DNA of 37,263 nt from Deltaproteobacteria bacterium (lineage in GTDB: Bacteria > Desulfobacterota_D > UBA1144 > Nemesobacterales > Nemesobacteraceae), in assembly GCA_029262295.1 (NCBI GenBank), contig JAJCZR010000060.1, positions 1-37,263 of the forward strand, in the 5' to 3' direction. The notes under the pieces were generated by a model. The model had not been told where the DNA came from. It made no database searches and saw only the letters and a list, made by a program, of their open reading frames with translations. A program made the position numbers and the translations under genes. This document shows positions 24,248 through 34,518 of the stretch, piece after piece (within the stretch, counting starts at the first letter, position 1; each line of letters opens with the position of its first letter).

Positions 24248-27200
24248 ATGAAAATAAAATCGCTTGAATTAGCCGGGTTCAAGTCCTTTTACGACAGGAC
24301 TAAAATAAACTTTCACGACAATATAAGTGCAGTTGTCGGCCCGAATGGTTGCGGAAAATCCAACATTCTTGATGCAGTAAAGTGGGTATTGGGTGAGCAG
24401 AACTCAAGAAACCTGAGAGCTGAGGGAATGGACAATGTAATTGCCAACGGCAGTGAAAAACTTAAACCACTCGGAATGGCAGAGGTGGCTTTAACCCTTG
24501 AAGAGGTTCCAAACTCTGGTTTTGAACAGATAGTAATCAAAAGAAGGCTCTACAGATCTGGCGAGAGTGAATACTCGATCAATGGGGTTAAATGCAGGCT
24601 CAAAGATATTACGGAAATGTTTTTAGACACAGGAGTGGGGGCCAGGGCCTATTCAATTGTTGGGCAGGGAAGTGTTGAATCCTTTATCACAGCGAAACCC
24701 GAAGAAAAAAGAAAACTGATTGAAGAAGTAGCCGGAATTGTTAAATACAAAACAAGACGTAAAGAAACTGTAAGCAGGATCGAATCTACAAAAGAAAACC
24801 TCAACAGGGTTTTAGATATGAAAAATGAGGTTTCCAAACAAATGGAAACACTTAGCCAGCAGGCCGAGCAGGCTCGGCAGTATAAAGACCTCACAAAAGA
24901 ATCAAAACTCCTTGAACACAAAATACTGAATACAAAACTTGAAAAACTTTCTAAAAAGAAAAAGCTGCTACTTGAAGAGAAAAAAAGTATTGAAACCCGG
25001 ATAACCGAATTAGCTTCAAAAAGAAATGAAAAAACCTCCCTTTTAAATGATATTGAAGGGGAAAACTCGGAGATGGAAACTATTGTCGGGCAAAGTGAAA
25101 AGGAGATTTACGAGTTAAGATCAGACCTTCAGGAAAAAAATTCTTATCAAAGCTTTGCCGTAAAAGAAGCTGGGGCAATAGATCAATATATAGGCAGGCT
25201 TAAAAGCGAAATAGAAGTTTTAAGAAAAGAGCTTGAAGCTCTTGAAAACAGCAAAACCGATAAATCAAAAGAATTAGAGAAGATAAAAATAAGTAAGGCC
25301 TCATGTTTTGATACCCTTACCGAAAAAGAGGGCACTCTTGGAAATCTGAGAGAAAAATCTGCCGACAGTAAAAACTCACTCGACCAGGCAGGAAAAACCA
25401 TTTTTGATACGTTAAATCAACAAAGCTCCCTCAGAAGCACAAAATCTGCTTTTGAAAAGGAACTTGAAGAACTTGTAATTAGAAAACAAACCCTGGATAC
25501 ACAACTTCAAGAACTCACCACAGACAAAGAAGGGACAATAAAGGAGCTTGGCCGCTTTCAATCAGAAGAAGGAAAGATTAAAAACGAATTTGAAGTAAAT
25601 AAAGAGAAAAAACAAAAAATTGATTCTGCTCTTTATGATTTGAGGGTGGAACACGAGAAAAGAACTGGCGAACTCAGCCAGATAAAATCAAGAATTAATG
25701 AGTGCAACTCAAAAATAGAGATAATTAGCCAGGTACAGGCAAATTACGAATGGCTTCCTGAAGTTACAAGGGATTTTGTTCTGAAACAAAAAGGAAACGG
25801 CGTTCTTGGTGTAATATCTGATTTTATATTTGCACCAAAAAACTATGAAAGGGCAGTAGAAGCCGCTTTCGGTGAAAAACTCAACTGGATAGTTGTTAAA
25901 GAAAATAAAGAAGCAATCTATGCAATAGAATCATTAAGGGAATCTTCTGTTGGCCGGGGAACATTTATACCTGTAAAAGATAGTATAAATAAGCCCAGTC
26001 ATGGAAAAAACGGACATGATATAACTTCAGTAAATGAACTTATAAACGTAAATGGTGTTGATGAGAAACTTATCGAATCAATGATGAGTGATACCTATGT
26101 GGCCAATGATCTGCGGGAAGCCCTAAATACAAAGGCTACAATGGGCAATGGTGCCTGCTTTGCCACACTCGATGGGGATTTTGTAGATTCCACAGGTGCA
26201 ATTACAGGCGGGTTTTCTTCAGGCGGGGTGTTTGAAAGAAAAAGGGAAATTGAAGAGTTAAGTGAAGAAGTAAACGATTTAGAAGAAAAACTTGAGTTGG
26301 CAAAAGACTCAACAAACAGCATTAAAGAAAAAATATATGAGTCTGAGCTTAAATCAGCAGAACTTGAAGAAATACTGAAAAAATATGAAATAAAATCAGT
26401 TGAAAATATTAAAGACCAATCAAATCTCGAGAATAAACTTGAAAACACTCAGCGCCAGCTTGATAGCATTGAAGCCGAAAACAAAAATATTAATGACAAA
26501 CTCGGAAACAAAAACGAAAGACTTAGTGAAATAGACGATCTTCTTTCAGAACTTGAAAACAAAAAACAGCAGCTCGATGAGCAGTTTAAAAACTATGAGA
26601 AACAAATGCTTAGCATTAATGAGGAAGAAAAGAAACTTGAAGAGGAAATCACAAAACTAAAAATTGAAAATGCATCAATATTTGAAAAAGAACGTTCGCT
26701 TGAAAATGAAATAACTGAAATTGATAAAAGAAAATCAATTACAAGCGGAAAAATATCTTTAGAATCAAAAGAAATAGAAGTAAAGAATGAAGAGAGAACC
26801 AACCTTCTTGTCACCAAAGAAAAAGCAGTGATAGATCTGGATAATCTAAATACTTCTCTTTTGGAAAAAGAAAAAGTGTTATCCGATATTAAAGAAAAAA
26901 GGCTTAATATAAAACAAACTGTTGAAGAAAACAGGGATATCATTTCTGAAATAAATGAAAAATTTGCCCTTGAAAACTCAAACCTTTCCAACCTGAAGAT
27001 TAAACTTAATAGTGCAAATATGGAGATTGGCCACCTTGAGGAACAAAGGCTTGAAGCAAATAAAGAACCACAAACAGAGACCATCAACCATGATGACACT
27101 ATAGACGACGAAGAATTTAATCTTGTGGAAGCGGAAAGAACGTACAAGACAATAAAAAGGCAGATAGATAATTTTGGCCTTGTAAACCTCCTTGCACCTG

Positions 27201-27766
27201 AAGAATACAAGAAACTTGAAGAAAGAAACGATTTTCTTGCCGAACAAACTGAAGATCTTGATAAAGCTATGAACTCACTATTAGAAGCAATTAAAAAACT
27301 GGATAGGGAATCAGTAACCAAATTCAAAGAGGCTTTCGAGGTAATTGATAATAAATTCAGGCAGATCTTCAGCAGGCTTTTTGATGGCGGCGAAGGAAAA
27401 CTTCTTATTACAAACCCGGATGATATTCTTCAGACCGGAATCGAGGTAATGGTAAAACCACGCGGTAAAAAGTTTCAGCCCATAAGCCTTCTTTCAGGTG
27501 GGGAAAAAGCGCTTTCAGCAATCGCACTTATTATATCTGCATGTTTTGTTAAGCCAGTGCCATTTTTACTTTTTGATGAGATAGATGCCCCACTTGATGA
27601 ACTCAACACAGTAAGATTCTCAAAACTAATGAAGGAAATATCAGCTGAATCCCAGGTTGTGATAATTACCCATAATAAAAGAACAATGCAGGAAGTTGAC
27701 TCCCTTATAGGTATAACTTCTGATAGATCAGTCACATCAAAAGTTGTTAGTGTTGAGCTTAACTAA
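24248..27766 (+). CDS. smc: Chromosome segregation protein SMC
   Basis: SMC is the ATPase core of the bacterial condensin that organises and segregates the chromosome. The 1172-aa length is normal. The Walker A region GPNGCGKSN is at 31-39, with WVLGEQ following. Two long coiled-coil arms (about 165-500 and 670-1000, rich in Glu/Lys/Leu) flank a hinge (about 510-665, GVLGVISDFI...GAITGGFSSGGVFERK). The C-terminal head has the signature LLSGGEKALSAIAL, Walker B LLFDEIDAPLDELN and the HNKRTMQEVD motif. ScpA and ScpB are not in the window. It is the third large gene of the plus-strand block, 73 nt after the J-domain gene. Confidence 0.97.
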   Translation: MKIKSLELAGFKSFYDRTKINFHDNISAVVGPNGCGKSNILDAVKWVLGEQNSRNLRAEGMDNVIANGSEKLKPLGMAEVALTLEEVPNSGFEQIVIKRRLYRSGESEYSINGVKCRLKDITEMFLDTGVGARAYSIVGQGSVESFITAKPEEKRKLIEEVAGIVKYKTRRKETVSRIESTKENLNRVLDMKNEVSKQMETLSQQAEQARQYKDLTKESKLLEHKILNTKLEKLSKKKKLLLEEKKSIETRITELASKRNEKTSLLNDIEGENSEMETIVGQSEKEIYELRSDLQEKNSYQSFAVKEAGAIDQYIGRLKSEIEVLRKELEALENSKTDKSKELEKIKISKASCFDTLTEKEGTLGNLREKSADSKNSLDQAGKTIFDTLNQQSSLRSTKSAFEKELEELVIRKQTLDTQLQELTTDKEGTIKELGRFQSEEGKIKNEFEVNKEKKQKIDSALYDLRVEHEKRTGELSQIKSRINECNSKIEIISQVQANYEWLPEVTRDFVLKQKGNGVLGVISDFIFAPKNYERAVEAAFGEKLNWIVVKENKEAIYAIESLRESSVGRGTFIPVKDSINKPSHGKNGHDITSVNELINVNGVDEKLIESMMSDTYVANDLREALNTKATMGNGACFATLDGDFVDSTGAITGGFSSGGVFERKREIEELSEEVNDLEEKLELAKDSTNSIKEKIYESELKSAELEEILKKYEIKSVENIKDQSNLENKLENTQRQLDSIEAENKNINDKLGNKNERLSEIDDLLSELENKKQQLDEQFKNYEKQMLSINEEEKKLEEEITKLKIENASIFEKERSLENEITEIDKRKSITSGKISLESKEIEVKNEERTNLLVTKEKAVIDLDNLNTSLLEKEKVLSDIKEKRLNIKQTVEENRDIISEINEKFALENSNLSNLKIKLNSANMEIGHLEEQRLEANKEPQTETINHDDTIDDEEFNLVEAERTYKTIKRQIDNFGLVNLLAPEEYKKLEERNDFLAEQTEDLDKAMNSLLEAIKKLDRESVTKFKEAFEVIDNKFRQIFSRLFDGGEGKLLITNPDDILQTGIEVMVKPRGKKFQPISLLSGGEKALSAIALIISACFVKPVPFLLFDEIDAPLDELNTVRFSKLMKEISAESQVVIITHNKRTMQEVDSLIGITSDRSVTSKVVSVELN

Positions 27767-27886
27767 CATTTACCCGCCACAGCTAAACATTTGAGAAATA
27801 CCTTGTTTATTTTCCAATGATAATTACATTGTTTTAAATAAGGATGTAAACTTAGTTAATATTTCCTCCGGAGTGATTCAAATTAA

Positions 27887-30742
27887 ATGATTTCTTATGT
27901 AATAAAAAAAATAGTTGGCTCTCAAAACGAAAGAGAGATTAAAAAACTTGGCTCAGTAGTGCAGCAAATCAACGATTTTGAACAGGATTTGATAAAAATA
28001 TCCACTATTGAGCTTCAAAATAAAACTGAACAGTTTAAAGAAAAAATAAAATCGAAGGTTGGTGAAAACGGCCATTTTGATGACGAAAAATATTTTATTG
28101 AAATTGAAAATGTGCTCGAAGAGATACTGCCCGAAGCCTTCGCAGTTGTAAGGGAAGCCTCGAGAAGAACCCTTGCAATGAGGCACTTTGATGTCCAAAT
28201 GATAGGCGGAATGGTGCTTCACAGCGGAAAAATAACGGAGATGAAAACGGGTGAAGGAAAAACACTTGTTGCTGCACTCTCACTCTATCTGAACGGGCTC
28301 ACAGGTTTCGGGGCACATCTTATTACTGTTAACGACTATCTTGCTGCAAGAGATGCAAGCTGGATGGGCCCTATTTACAGGCTTCTTGGTTTAAACGTAG
28401 GTGTTGTTAACCATGACACTTCTTATCTTATTGAATGGGAAGAACCGGAACTGGTGGGAAAAGCGATAAAAGACAATCAAAGTGCGTGGCCAATAGAGTA
28501 TGCAGACAGCAAAATCCCGCCTGAAAGAAACCTCGATGTTATCTCTTCATTTAAGACAATCACTCAGCCCTGCTCAAGGCAGGAAGCTTACAGGGCAGAT
28601 ATTACCTATGGCACAAACAACGAGTTTGGTTTTGACTATCTGAGGGACAATATGAAGTTTTCCCTTAAAGACTATGTACAAAACGGCCATAATTTTGCCA
28701 TCGTCGACGAGGTCGACAGTATCCTTATAGATGAAGCCAGAACTCCTCTTATCATTTCAGGGCCTTCAGAGGACTCGACTGATCTTTACTATAAAGTCGA
28801 CAATGTGGTTAAAGGTTTAAAAAGAGATGTTGATTTTACTTTGGATGAAAAAACAAGGCAGGTTGATCTTACTGAAGAAGGGACTTCAAAAGTGGAAAAT
28901 GCGCTACAAATTGAAAATCTTTATGATCCGGTGCATCTTAAATATCTTCACCACGTAAACCAATCTTTAAAAGCACACTCCCTTTTCAAAAAAGACGTCG
29001 ACTACATGATGGAAGGTAACAAAGTTGTTATAGTGGATGAATTTACTGGAAGATTAATGCCAGGAAGAAGATGGAGTGATGGTCTTCACCAGGCAGTTGA
29101 AGCAAAAGAGGGCTCTAATATTGAGAGTGAAAACCAGACTCTCGCCACAATAACAATTCAAAACTATTTCAGAATGTACAGAAAACTTGCCGGCATGACT
29201 GGAACTGCCGACACTGAAGCTTCTGAATTTAAAAGCATATACAAATTGGATGTTGCAGTTATTCCAACAAATATGCCACTTGCAAGAACGGATTTTAACG
29301 ATGCCGTGTACAAATCGGAACATGAAAAAATAAATGCCGCCTGTGAGGAAATAAAAGAACTCAACAAACAAGGTGTGCCTGTATTGGTGGGAACTGCTTC
29401 AATTGAGCAATCAGAAAAAGTAAGTGGTTATCTTCAAAAGCATAAACTCCCACATAAAATATTAAATGCAAAACACCATGAAAAAGAGGCTGAAATAATT
29501 GCCCAGGCAGGAAGAGTTGGAGCAATAACAATCGCAACCAATATGGCTGGAAGGGGAACTGACATTTTGCTGGGAGGAAACCCTGAATTTCTTGCAAGGG
29601 ACATAATAAAGAAAGAATATAATGTTGATCCTGAAGATGCCACTCTGCAGCAGTATGAAGATGCCCTTTTTGAAGCAAGGGCTATATGTGATGAAGAAAA
29701 AAATCAGGTGAAAGAATCGGGTGGACTTCAAATAGTTGGCACTGAGAGGCATGAATCAAGAAGAATTGATAATCAGCTTAGAGGTAGGGCTGGAAGACAG
29801 GGTGATAAAGGTGCTTCCAGGTTTTATGTGTCACTCGAAGATGATCTTATGCGTATATTTGCTTCTGAAAAGATTACAGGAATTATGGACAAACTTGGCT
29901 GGAAAGAAGGCGAGCCCATCGAACACAAAATGATCTCCAAATCTATTGAAAATGCCCAAAAGAAAGTTGAAGGTAGAAATTTTGATATTAGAAAACACCT
30001 CCTTGAATATGACGATGTACTCAATACTCAAAGGGAAGTTGTTTACGATAAAAGAAGGGAAATACTTGAAGGTGGTGAGAACCTGAAAGAAATACTTCTT
30101 TCAACTGTAAATGATATTGTGGATCACCTTGTTGAAAATAATATTCCGAAAAAAGGTGAGCGCTCTGAAACAGACCTTGAAGAATTTGAAGAGATTATTA
30201 AAAGAATTTTTAATGTTGAAGTGAATTTAAGTGAGGCTGGGAAAGAAACTAAAGAAGAGATTACAGACTATGTTAATGAACAGCTTTTAAATTACTACCA
30301 GGAAAAAGAAGAAGAAATTAGCTCCGATATACTCCGACAGGTTGAAAGGTATGTAATGCTTCAATCAATCGATTACCTTTGGAAAGATCATCTATTAAAC
30401 ATGGACCATATGAGAGAAGGTATTGGCCTAAGAGGATACGCTCAAAAAGATCCGCTTCGAGAGTATAAAAGAGAAGGGTTTGATATGTTTTCTTCTATGA
30501 TGGCAAGATACGATGAAGAAGTTTGTGAAAACCTTTTCAAGGTTAAGCCCGTAAGAGAAGTAGATGTAGAAGATCTTGAGAGAAAAAGAAAGCTCGAAGA
30601 GCAAAAGATGGTTTTTGGGGGACCAGGTGAGCAGGAAGAAAAAGTTAATAAACCTGTAAGACGTGCCCAAAAGAAAGTTGGAAGAAATGATCCGTGCCCA
30701 TGTGGAAGCGGAAAAAAATATAAAAAGTGTCATGGTAAATAA
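27887..30742 (+). CDS. secA: Preprotein translocase ATPase SecA
   Basis: SecA is the motor that drives unfolded proteins through SecYEG. The 951-aa protein has Walker A TGEGKT (121-126), [11 protein letters not shown], the DEVD-type Walker B ([17 protein letters not shown]), [17 protein letters not shown] and [16 protein letters not shown]. It also has [23 protein letters not shown] and a C-terminal zinc-binding SEC-C motif ([17 protein letters not shown]). An insertion of roughly 45 residues lies in the first nucleotide-binding domain (about 177-228, rich in acidic and aromatic residues) compared with E. coli SecA. Similar-position inserts are known in several phyla. The ATG at 27887 follows GGAG by 13 nt. 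Confidence 0.97.
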   Translation: MISYVIKKIVGSQNEREIKKLGSVVQQINDFEQDLIKISTIELQNKTEQFKEKIKSKVGENGHFDDEKYFIEIENVLEEILPEAFAVVREASRRTLAMRHFDVQMIGGMVLHSGKITEMKTGEGKTLVAALSLYLNGLTGFGAHLITVNDYLAARDASWMGPIYRLLGLNVGVVNHDTSYLIEWEEPELVGKAIKDNQSAWPIEYADSKIPPERNLDVISSFKTITQPCSRQEAYRADITYGTNNEFGFDYLRDNMKFSLKDYVQNGHNFAIVDEVDSILIDEARTPLIISGPSEDSTDLYYKVDNVVKGLKRDVDFTLDEKTRQVDLTEEGTSKVENALQIENLYDPVHLKYLHHVNQSLKAHSLFKKDVDYMMEGNKVVIVDEFTGRLMPGRRWSDGLHQAVEAKEGSNIESENQTLATITIQNYFRMYRKLAGMTGTADTEASEFKSIYKLDVAVIPTNMPLARTDFNDAVYKSEHEKINAACEEIKELNKQGVPVLVGTASIEQSEKVSGYLQKHKLPHKILNAKHHEKEAEIIAQAGRVGAITIATNMAGRGTDILLGGNPEFLARDIIKKEYNVDPEDATLQQYEDALFEARAICDEEKNQVKESGGLQIVGTERHESRRIDNQLRGRAGRQGDKGASRFYVSLEDDLMRIFASEKITGIMDKLGWKEGEPIEHKMISKSIENAQKKVEGRNFDIRKHLLEYDDVLNTQREVVYDKRREILEGGENLKEILLSTVNDIVDHLVENNIPKKGERSETDLEEFEEIIKRIFNVEVNLSEAGKETKEEITDYVNEQLLNYYQEKEEEISSDILRQVERYVMLQSIDYLWKDHLLNMDHMREGIGLRGYAQKDPLREYKREGFDMFSSMMARYDEEVCENLFKVKPVREVDVEDLERKRKLEEQKMVFGGPGEQEEKVNKPVRRAQKKVGRNDPCPCGSGKKYKKCHGK

Positions 30743-30747
30743 TTAAT

Positions 30748-31701
30748 ATGGAACAAACAGCTTTAAATATTCCATCTGTCGGCGAAAAAATAGAATTACT
30801 TAACAGCAACATAAAAAAGATCATAAAAGGTAAAGATGAAGTGATCTTTAACTGTCTTTGTGCATTTTTTTCTAAAGGACATATCCTGATTGAAGATATT
30901 CCGGGGGTTGGAAAAACAACCCTTGCCTATGCACTTTCAAAATCTATGGGGCTTGAGTATAAAAAGATACAGTTCACAAGTGATCTTATGCCATCTGATA
31001 TTTTAGGCATATCCATTTTTGATCAGCAGCTAAAAGATTTTGTTTTTAAGCCCGGTCCAATCTTCACAAATATTTTACTTGCAGATGAAATAAACAGGGC
31101 CACTCCCAAAGCACAAAGTGCTCTGCTCGAAGCTATGAACGATGCAGTAGTAACTATCGATGGAAAAGTTTACGGGCTTTCAAACCCTTTTTTGGTGATT
31201 GCCACACAAAATCCTTATGAAAACCAGGGGACTTTTCACCTGCCTGAAAGTCAGGTGGATAGGTTTGCTATCAGAATAAAGATGGGTTATCCAAATTCTT
31301 CAAGCGAAAAGGATATTCTATCAATTGATAGCCATGAAAGAAAATGGGAAGGTTTTGATTCTATATTAAACTCAAGCGAGATTATTGATATTCAAAACTA
31401 TATTGAAACAATAAAAATTGATGAATCACTTCTTGATTATATAATTGAGATTTGCGGTAAAACACGTGAAAGCACTTATTTTGAACTTGGGGTAAGCACT
31501 AGGGGAAGTATTTCACTTAAACGCCTTGCACAGGCAAGGGCTTTTTTAAACGGAAGGGATTACTGCACTCCTGATGATGTGAAACAAATGGTTATACCTG
31601 CTTTTTCTCACAGGGTAATAATGAAAGCAGACTTTTCTGGAAGTGATAATGAGAACAATGTTTTTGAAGATCTCCTTAAAACAGTAAAAGTGCCAATTTA
31701 A
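30748..31701 (+). CDS. MoxR-family AAA+ ATPase
   Basis: MoxR ATPases act as chaperones that assemble or activate metal-containing or membrane complexes, usually with VWA and DUF58 partners. The 317-aa protein has the family block DIPGVGKTTLAYALS (Walker A 53-58), QFTSDLMPSDILGISIF, LLADEINRATPKAQSALLEAM (Walker B near 110-114), and FLVIATQNPYENQGTFHLPESQVDRF. It begins 5 nt after the secA stop, so the two are probably co-transcribed. The usual DUF58 gene does not follow; a small membrane protein does. The substrate is therefore unclear. Confidence 0.9.
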   Translation: MEQTALNIPSVGEKIELLNSNIKKIIKGKDEVIFNCLCAFFSKGHILIEDIPGVGKTTLAYALSKSMGLEYKKIQFTSDLMPSDILGISIFDQQLKDFVFKPGPIFTNILLADEINRATPKAQSALLEAMNDAVVTIDGKVYGLSNPFLVIATQNPYENQGTFHLPESQVDRFAIRIKMGYPNSSSEKDILSIDSHERKWEGFDSILNSSEIIDIQNYIETIKIDESLLDYIIEICGKTRESTYFELGVSTRGSISLKRLAQARAFLNGRDYCTPDDVKQMVIPAFSHRVIMKADFSGSDNENNVFEDLLKTVKVPI

Positions 31702-31712
31702 AAAGGAATAAT

Positions 31713-31973
31713 ATGAGTAAAAAAATATTTTATTACAATGGTAAACTGAGTTCTTTTTCGCTCCCAATCTTTATGTTTATAGTATTATTGGGCTTAATCT
31801 TTTTTGCCTTATTCGGGGCTTTGGCATTTTTGTTCTTTGGTGCCCTTGGAATTGGTGCAGCTTTTTTAAGAATGATTTTTCCAAAACAAAAAGGAAAACA
31901 CAAGATAAACAAGAAAAAATCTGATGATATAATCACCCTTAAAAAAGATGATTACAAAATTATTAAAGATTAA
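31713..31973 (+). CDS. Small hydrophobic membrane protein, unknown
   Basis: I do not recognise this 86-aa protein. Residues about 15-56 are strongly hydrophobic (PIFMFIVLLGLIFFALFGALAF and on), enough for one or two membrane helices with a Gly/Phe-rich centre. They are followed by a basic tail (PKQKGKHKINKKK) that should face the cytosol. A good ribosome site (AAGGA, 5-nt spacing) precedes ATG 31713, 11 nt after the MoxR gene, so it is a real member of the secA-moxR transcript. It could be a membrane partner of the MoxR ATPase; that is inference from position. Confidence 0.75.
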   Translation: MSKKIFYYNGKLSSFSLPIFMFIVLLGLIFFALFGALAFLFFGALGIGAAFLRMIFPKQKGKHKINKKKSDDIITLKKDDYKIIKD

Positions 31974-31981
31974 ATTTATAT

Positions 31982-32506
31982 CTAACTGCCCTCTGTAACT
32001 GTCTTTAAGTTTCCAAGCCCTTTCTCAAACATAGGGCCCACCATGCGATCCATCATCAAAGCAAAATATCCACCAATTACAGGGATATTTATCTCACCAA
32101 CCATAATCCATTGCACTTCAACTGAATCATTATTTGCATCGTTGTAATTCATCTCGGCATAGGATTTATTTTTATCACCCATAAAAAACAGATCATAGCC
32201 AATCCCCTTATCTTCATTAGACTTTACAAACTCAAGCCTCCCATCACCTTCCTTTCCAGTCCAGCTTTGAGACGCTCCCACACCTGTGCTTTTCTCGCCA
32301 ATCTTTGTTTCAATAGTTGGGTCGCCTTCTTTCCATGGTGACCATGCTGGCCATTTTTCGAGATCACCTACATATTTATGGATTTTTTCTTTGTCAGCAT
32401 TAATTTCAACAGATCGTGAAACTTCATAGTCATTTGGTATCATTAAACCGACCACAGCTAATAGAATAAGTACTGTAACTAATGCCAATAAAAGTCTTTT
32501 AAACAT
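31982..32506 (-). CDS. SRPBCC-family (polyketide cyclase-like) protein, membrane-anchored
   Basis: This 174-aa protein has an N-terminal hydrophobic segment (about 4-22, LLLALVTVLILLAVVGLMI) and then a START/SRPBCC ligand-binding fold. The start of the fold, DYEVSRSVEINADKEKIHKYVGDLEKWPAWSPW, is characteristic of the polyketide_cyc2 subgroup, with GVGASQSWTGKEGDGRLEF in the middle. Most such proteins are uncharacterised and thought to bind hydrophobic ligands. The ribosome site is strong (GGGGAG, 6-nt spacing). It converges with the small membrane protein gene, leaving 8 nt between stops. Confidence 0.85.
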   Translation of the reverse strand: MFKRLLLALVTVLILLAVVGLMIPNDYEVSRSVEINADKEKIHKYVGDLEKWPAWSPWKEGDPTIETKIGEKSTGVGASQSWTGKEGDGRLEFVKSNEDKGIGYDLFFMGDKNKSYAEMNYNDANNDSVEVQWIMVGEINIPVIGGYFALMMDRMVGPMFEKGLGNLKTVTEGS

Positions 32507-32600
32507 TTACAACTCCCCTTTGCGTTCTTTAAATTTTATAAAACAAAGAGTAAACCGAAGTAAATAATTGTCAAACAAAACCATTTGAATGCAAACGCTA

Positions 32601-32777
32601 TTAAGTAGTTTGATTTATCATTCCAGGGCCACAGCAAAGATCGAGGATATTTCCTGATTCAATACCCAAAAGTTTCTTTATCTGGTCAACTTGTTTCACA
32701 GCTTCAGAAAAGGAATCCGATGGAAACATCCATTCATAAAACAAGGTCCACAACTCTTCATTCTCAAACCAATTCAT
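32601..32777 (-). pseudogene. Truncated class I SAM methyltransferase (N-terminal 58 aa only)
   Basis: A minus-strand frame from ATG 32777 reads MNWFENEELWTLFYEWMFP, then a helix leading to NILDLCCGPG, and stops at TAA 32603-32601. WFENEELW...FP followed by ILDLCCGPG is the start of a known class I methyltransferase group, in which CCGPG is the SAM-binding motif I and is followed by about 190 more residues. Here the sequence runs out straight after motif I, so the rest has been deleted. AAAGGA lies about 12 nt before the ATG. The remaining 32507-32600 and 32778-32859 show no other feature. It is a remnant, not an independent gene. Confidence 0.72.
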
Positions 32778-32859
32778 CTGTTTAAAATTTCCTTTTACAA
32801 CAGCTATACTGCTTACTAAAATAAAAGAAATATTAGTTTCCGTCCACTACTCTTAAAAA

Positions 32860-34158
32860 ATGTCAAAACCAAAACTCACTCGTCAAATCGGAAAGTTTAG
32901 TGCAATGATGATTGGTTTTGGATCAATTATCGGCACAGGAGCTTTTGTAAGTATTGGAATTGCAGCCGGAATTTCTGGGAAATATCTTTTAATCTCAATA
33001 TTTTTTGCATTCCTGCTGGCCCTTTGCAATGGTATATCAAGTGCCCAGCTTGCTGCCAATCATCCCGTGAGCGGCGGGACTTATGAATATGGAAGAAAGT
33101 ATCTTAACAACTTTTTTGGGTTTATATCGGGATGGACATTTATATTCGCAAAATGCGCCTCTGCTGCTGCTGCTGCACTTACCTTTGGTGGCTATCTTAG
33201 TTCCATTACCGGCCTTGATCTAAAACTATTTACAACCCTTATTGCACTTATACTAATATTAGTTTTATCCGTCGTGCTTCTTTATGGAATTAAAAAAACC
33301 ACTTCTGCAAATAATGTAATTGTTTTTATTAGCCTTGGGGCAATTCTCTTTTTTATCATAATTGGTGCGATAACATTTTTTTCAGAACAAAGCGCTTTTT
33401 CAGGATTAAGCAGGGAAATAATCTATAGCAATGAAGAAATTTTCAAAAATGTGCTTTACTCAACAGCAATTATGTTTGTTGCTTTCACTGGGTATGGACG
33501 TATTGCCACTCTTGGAGAAGAGATAGTTGAACCAAAAAAAAATATACCAAAAGTAATATTAATAACCCTGTTTGTAGCTTTTATTTTATACTCAGCAATA
33601 GCACTTATTTCTACAAAACTGATTGGTTACACGCAGTTTTCAATTGCGGCAAATGAAGAAATAGCCCCATTAATTAGCGTTTCGAAAAAATTCATTTTTG
33701 GTGGTTCAGTATGGATTGTTGCAGCGGGGGCTTTATTTGCAATCACAGGCGTGCTACTAAATCTTATGCTCGGAACCTCCAGGGTTATTTTTGCGATGGG
33801 TAGAAATAGCGACCTCCCTCCTTTATTATCAAGACTTTCACCTAACAGATTAACACCCATTTACTCAATAGTTTCAAGTGGCCTTATAATCTGCATTATT
33901 GTGATACTTGGAGATATAAAAACAACATGGTCACTTAGTGCATTTTCTGTACTTATTTATTATGGCATAACAAACCTCTCTGCCCTCAAGCTTTCAAAAA
34001 AAGAGAGGTTTTTCCCAAAATCAATTTCATTCATTGGGCTTTGCTTTTGTATCCTTATTGCTTTTTACATTGACTACAAAGTTATTAAATTAGGGCTTTC
34101 GCTCCTTGGAGCTGGTACAATTTATTACATAATAAACAAAAAAATCATAAAAAGATAA
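32860..34158 (+). CDS. APC-family amino acid/amine permease
   Basis: This 432-aa inner-membrane transporter of the amino acid-polyamine-organocation superfamily has about 12 hydrophobic segments. The first helix contains the substrate-backbone motif FGSIIGTGAF (about 20-29), followed by GISSAQLAANHPVSGGTYEYGRKYLN, a classic TM2-TM3 region. GYGRIATLGEEIVEPKKNIPKVI (about 213-235) is the conserved loop of the family. Substrate cannot be assigned; cationic or neutral amino acids are typical. It is transcribed alone, with no strong ribosome site, and converges with phhB 8 nt downstream. Confidence 0.92.
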   Translation: MSKPKLTRQIGKFSAMMIGFGSIIGTGAFVSIGIAAGISGKYLLISIFFAFLLALCNGISSAQLAANHPVSGGTYEYGRKYLNNFFGFISGWTFIFAKCASAAAAALTFGGYLSSITGLDLKLFTTLIALILILVLSVVLLYGIKKTTSANNVIVFISLGAILFFIIIGAITFFSEQSAFSGLSREIIYSNEEIFKNVLYSTAIMFVAFTGYGRIATLGEEIVEPKKNIPKVILITLFVAFILYSAIALISTKLIGYTQFSIAANEEIAPLISVSKKFIFGGSVWIVAAGALFAITGVLLNLMLGTSRVIFAMGRNSDLPPLLSRLSPNRLTPIYSIVSSGLIICIIVILGDIKTTWSLSAFSVLIYYGITNLSALKLSKKERFFPKSISFIGLCFCILIAFYIDYKVIKLGLSLLGAGTIYYIINKKIIKR

Positions 34159-34166
34159 GCCAATTC

Positions 34167-34445
34167 CTAATTTGCTTCTTCAATCTCTTTTGCAAGACTG
34201 ATATCCTTTTCAGTAATTCCCCCTTCACTGTGAGTGGAAAGGTTGATTACCACTTTACTGTAGTGAACGCCAAGATCAGGGTGATGATCTGCCCTTTCTG
34301 CAAGAAGGGCTATCTTGTTTACAAGGCCCATTGTGTCCACAAAGTTTTTAGTCTTAAAAGTCTTTATTATTTCGTTTTCATTTCTTTCCCATCCACCCAA
34401 CGATTTTAGCTCATTGGTAATCTGTTCATCACTTAATAGCGGCAT
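34167..34445 (-). CDS. phhB: Pterin-4a-carbinolamine dehydratase
   Basis: The PCD/DCoH family dehydrates 4a-hydroxytetrahydropterin, recycling the cofactor of aromatic amino acid hydroxylases; in bacteria without such hydroxylases it may serve other pterin pathways. The 92-aa protein has the active-site motif ERADHHPDLGVHYSKV (His54, His55, and a third His at 61 or 72) and the ending INLSTHSEGGITEKD. AAGGAG with 7-nt spacing supports ATG 34445. It is divergent from folK, another pterin gene, 73 nt away, which suggests a small pterin locus. No phenylalanine hydroxylase is visible. Confidence 0.94.
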   Translation of the reverse strand: MPLLSDEQITNELKSLGGWERNENEIIKTFKTKNFVDTMGLVNKIALLAERADHHPDLGVHYSKVVINLSTHSEGGITEKDISLAKEIEEAN

Positions 34446-34518
34446 AATAATTCTCCTTGAAAAATTTGTTATTACTTTGAATTATATAGTATAGATCAAA
34501 AAACGGATAAAAATTACT

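Noticed and set aside
26593..27327. Long minus-strand open frame (244 codons) inside smc
   Set aside because: It is a serine/phenylalanine-rich mirror of the smc coiled coil, with no family resemblance and no ribosome site. smc itself is certain.
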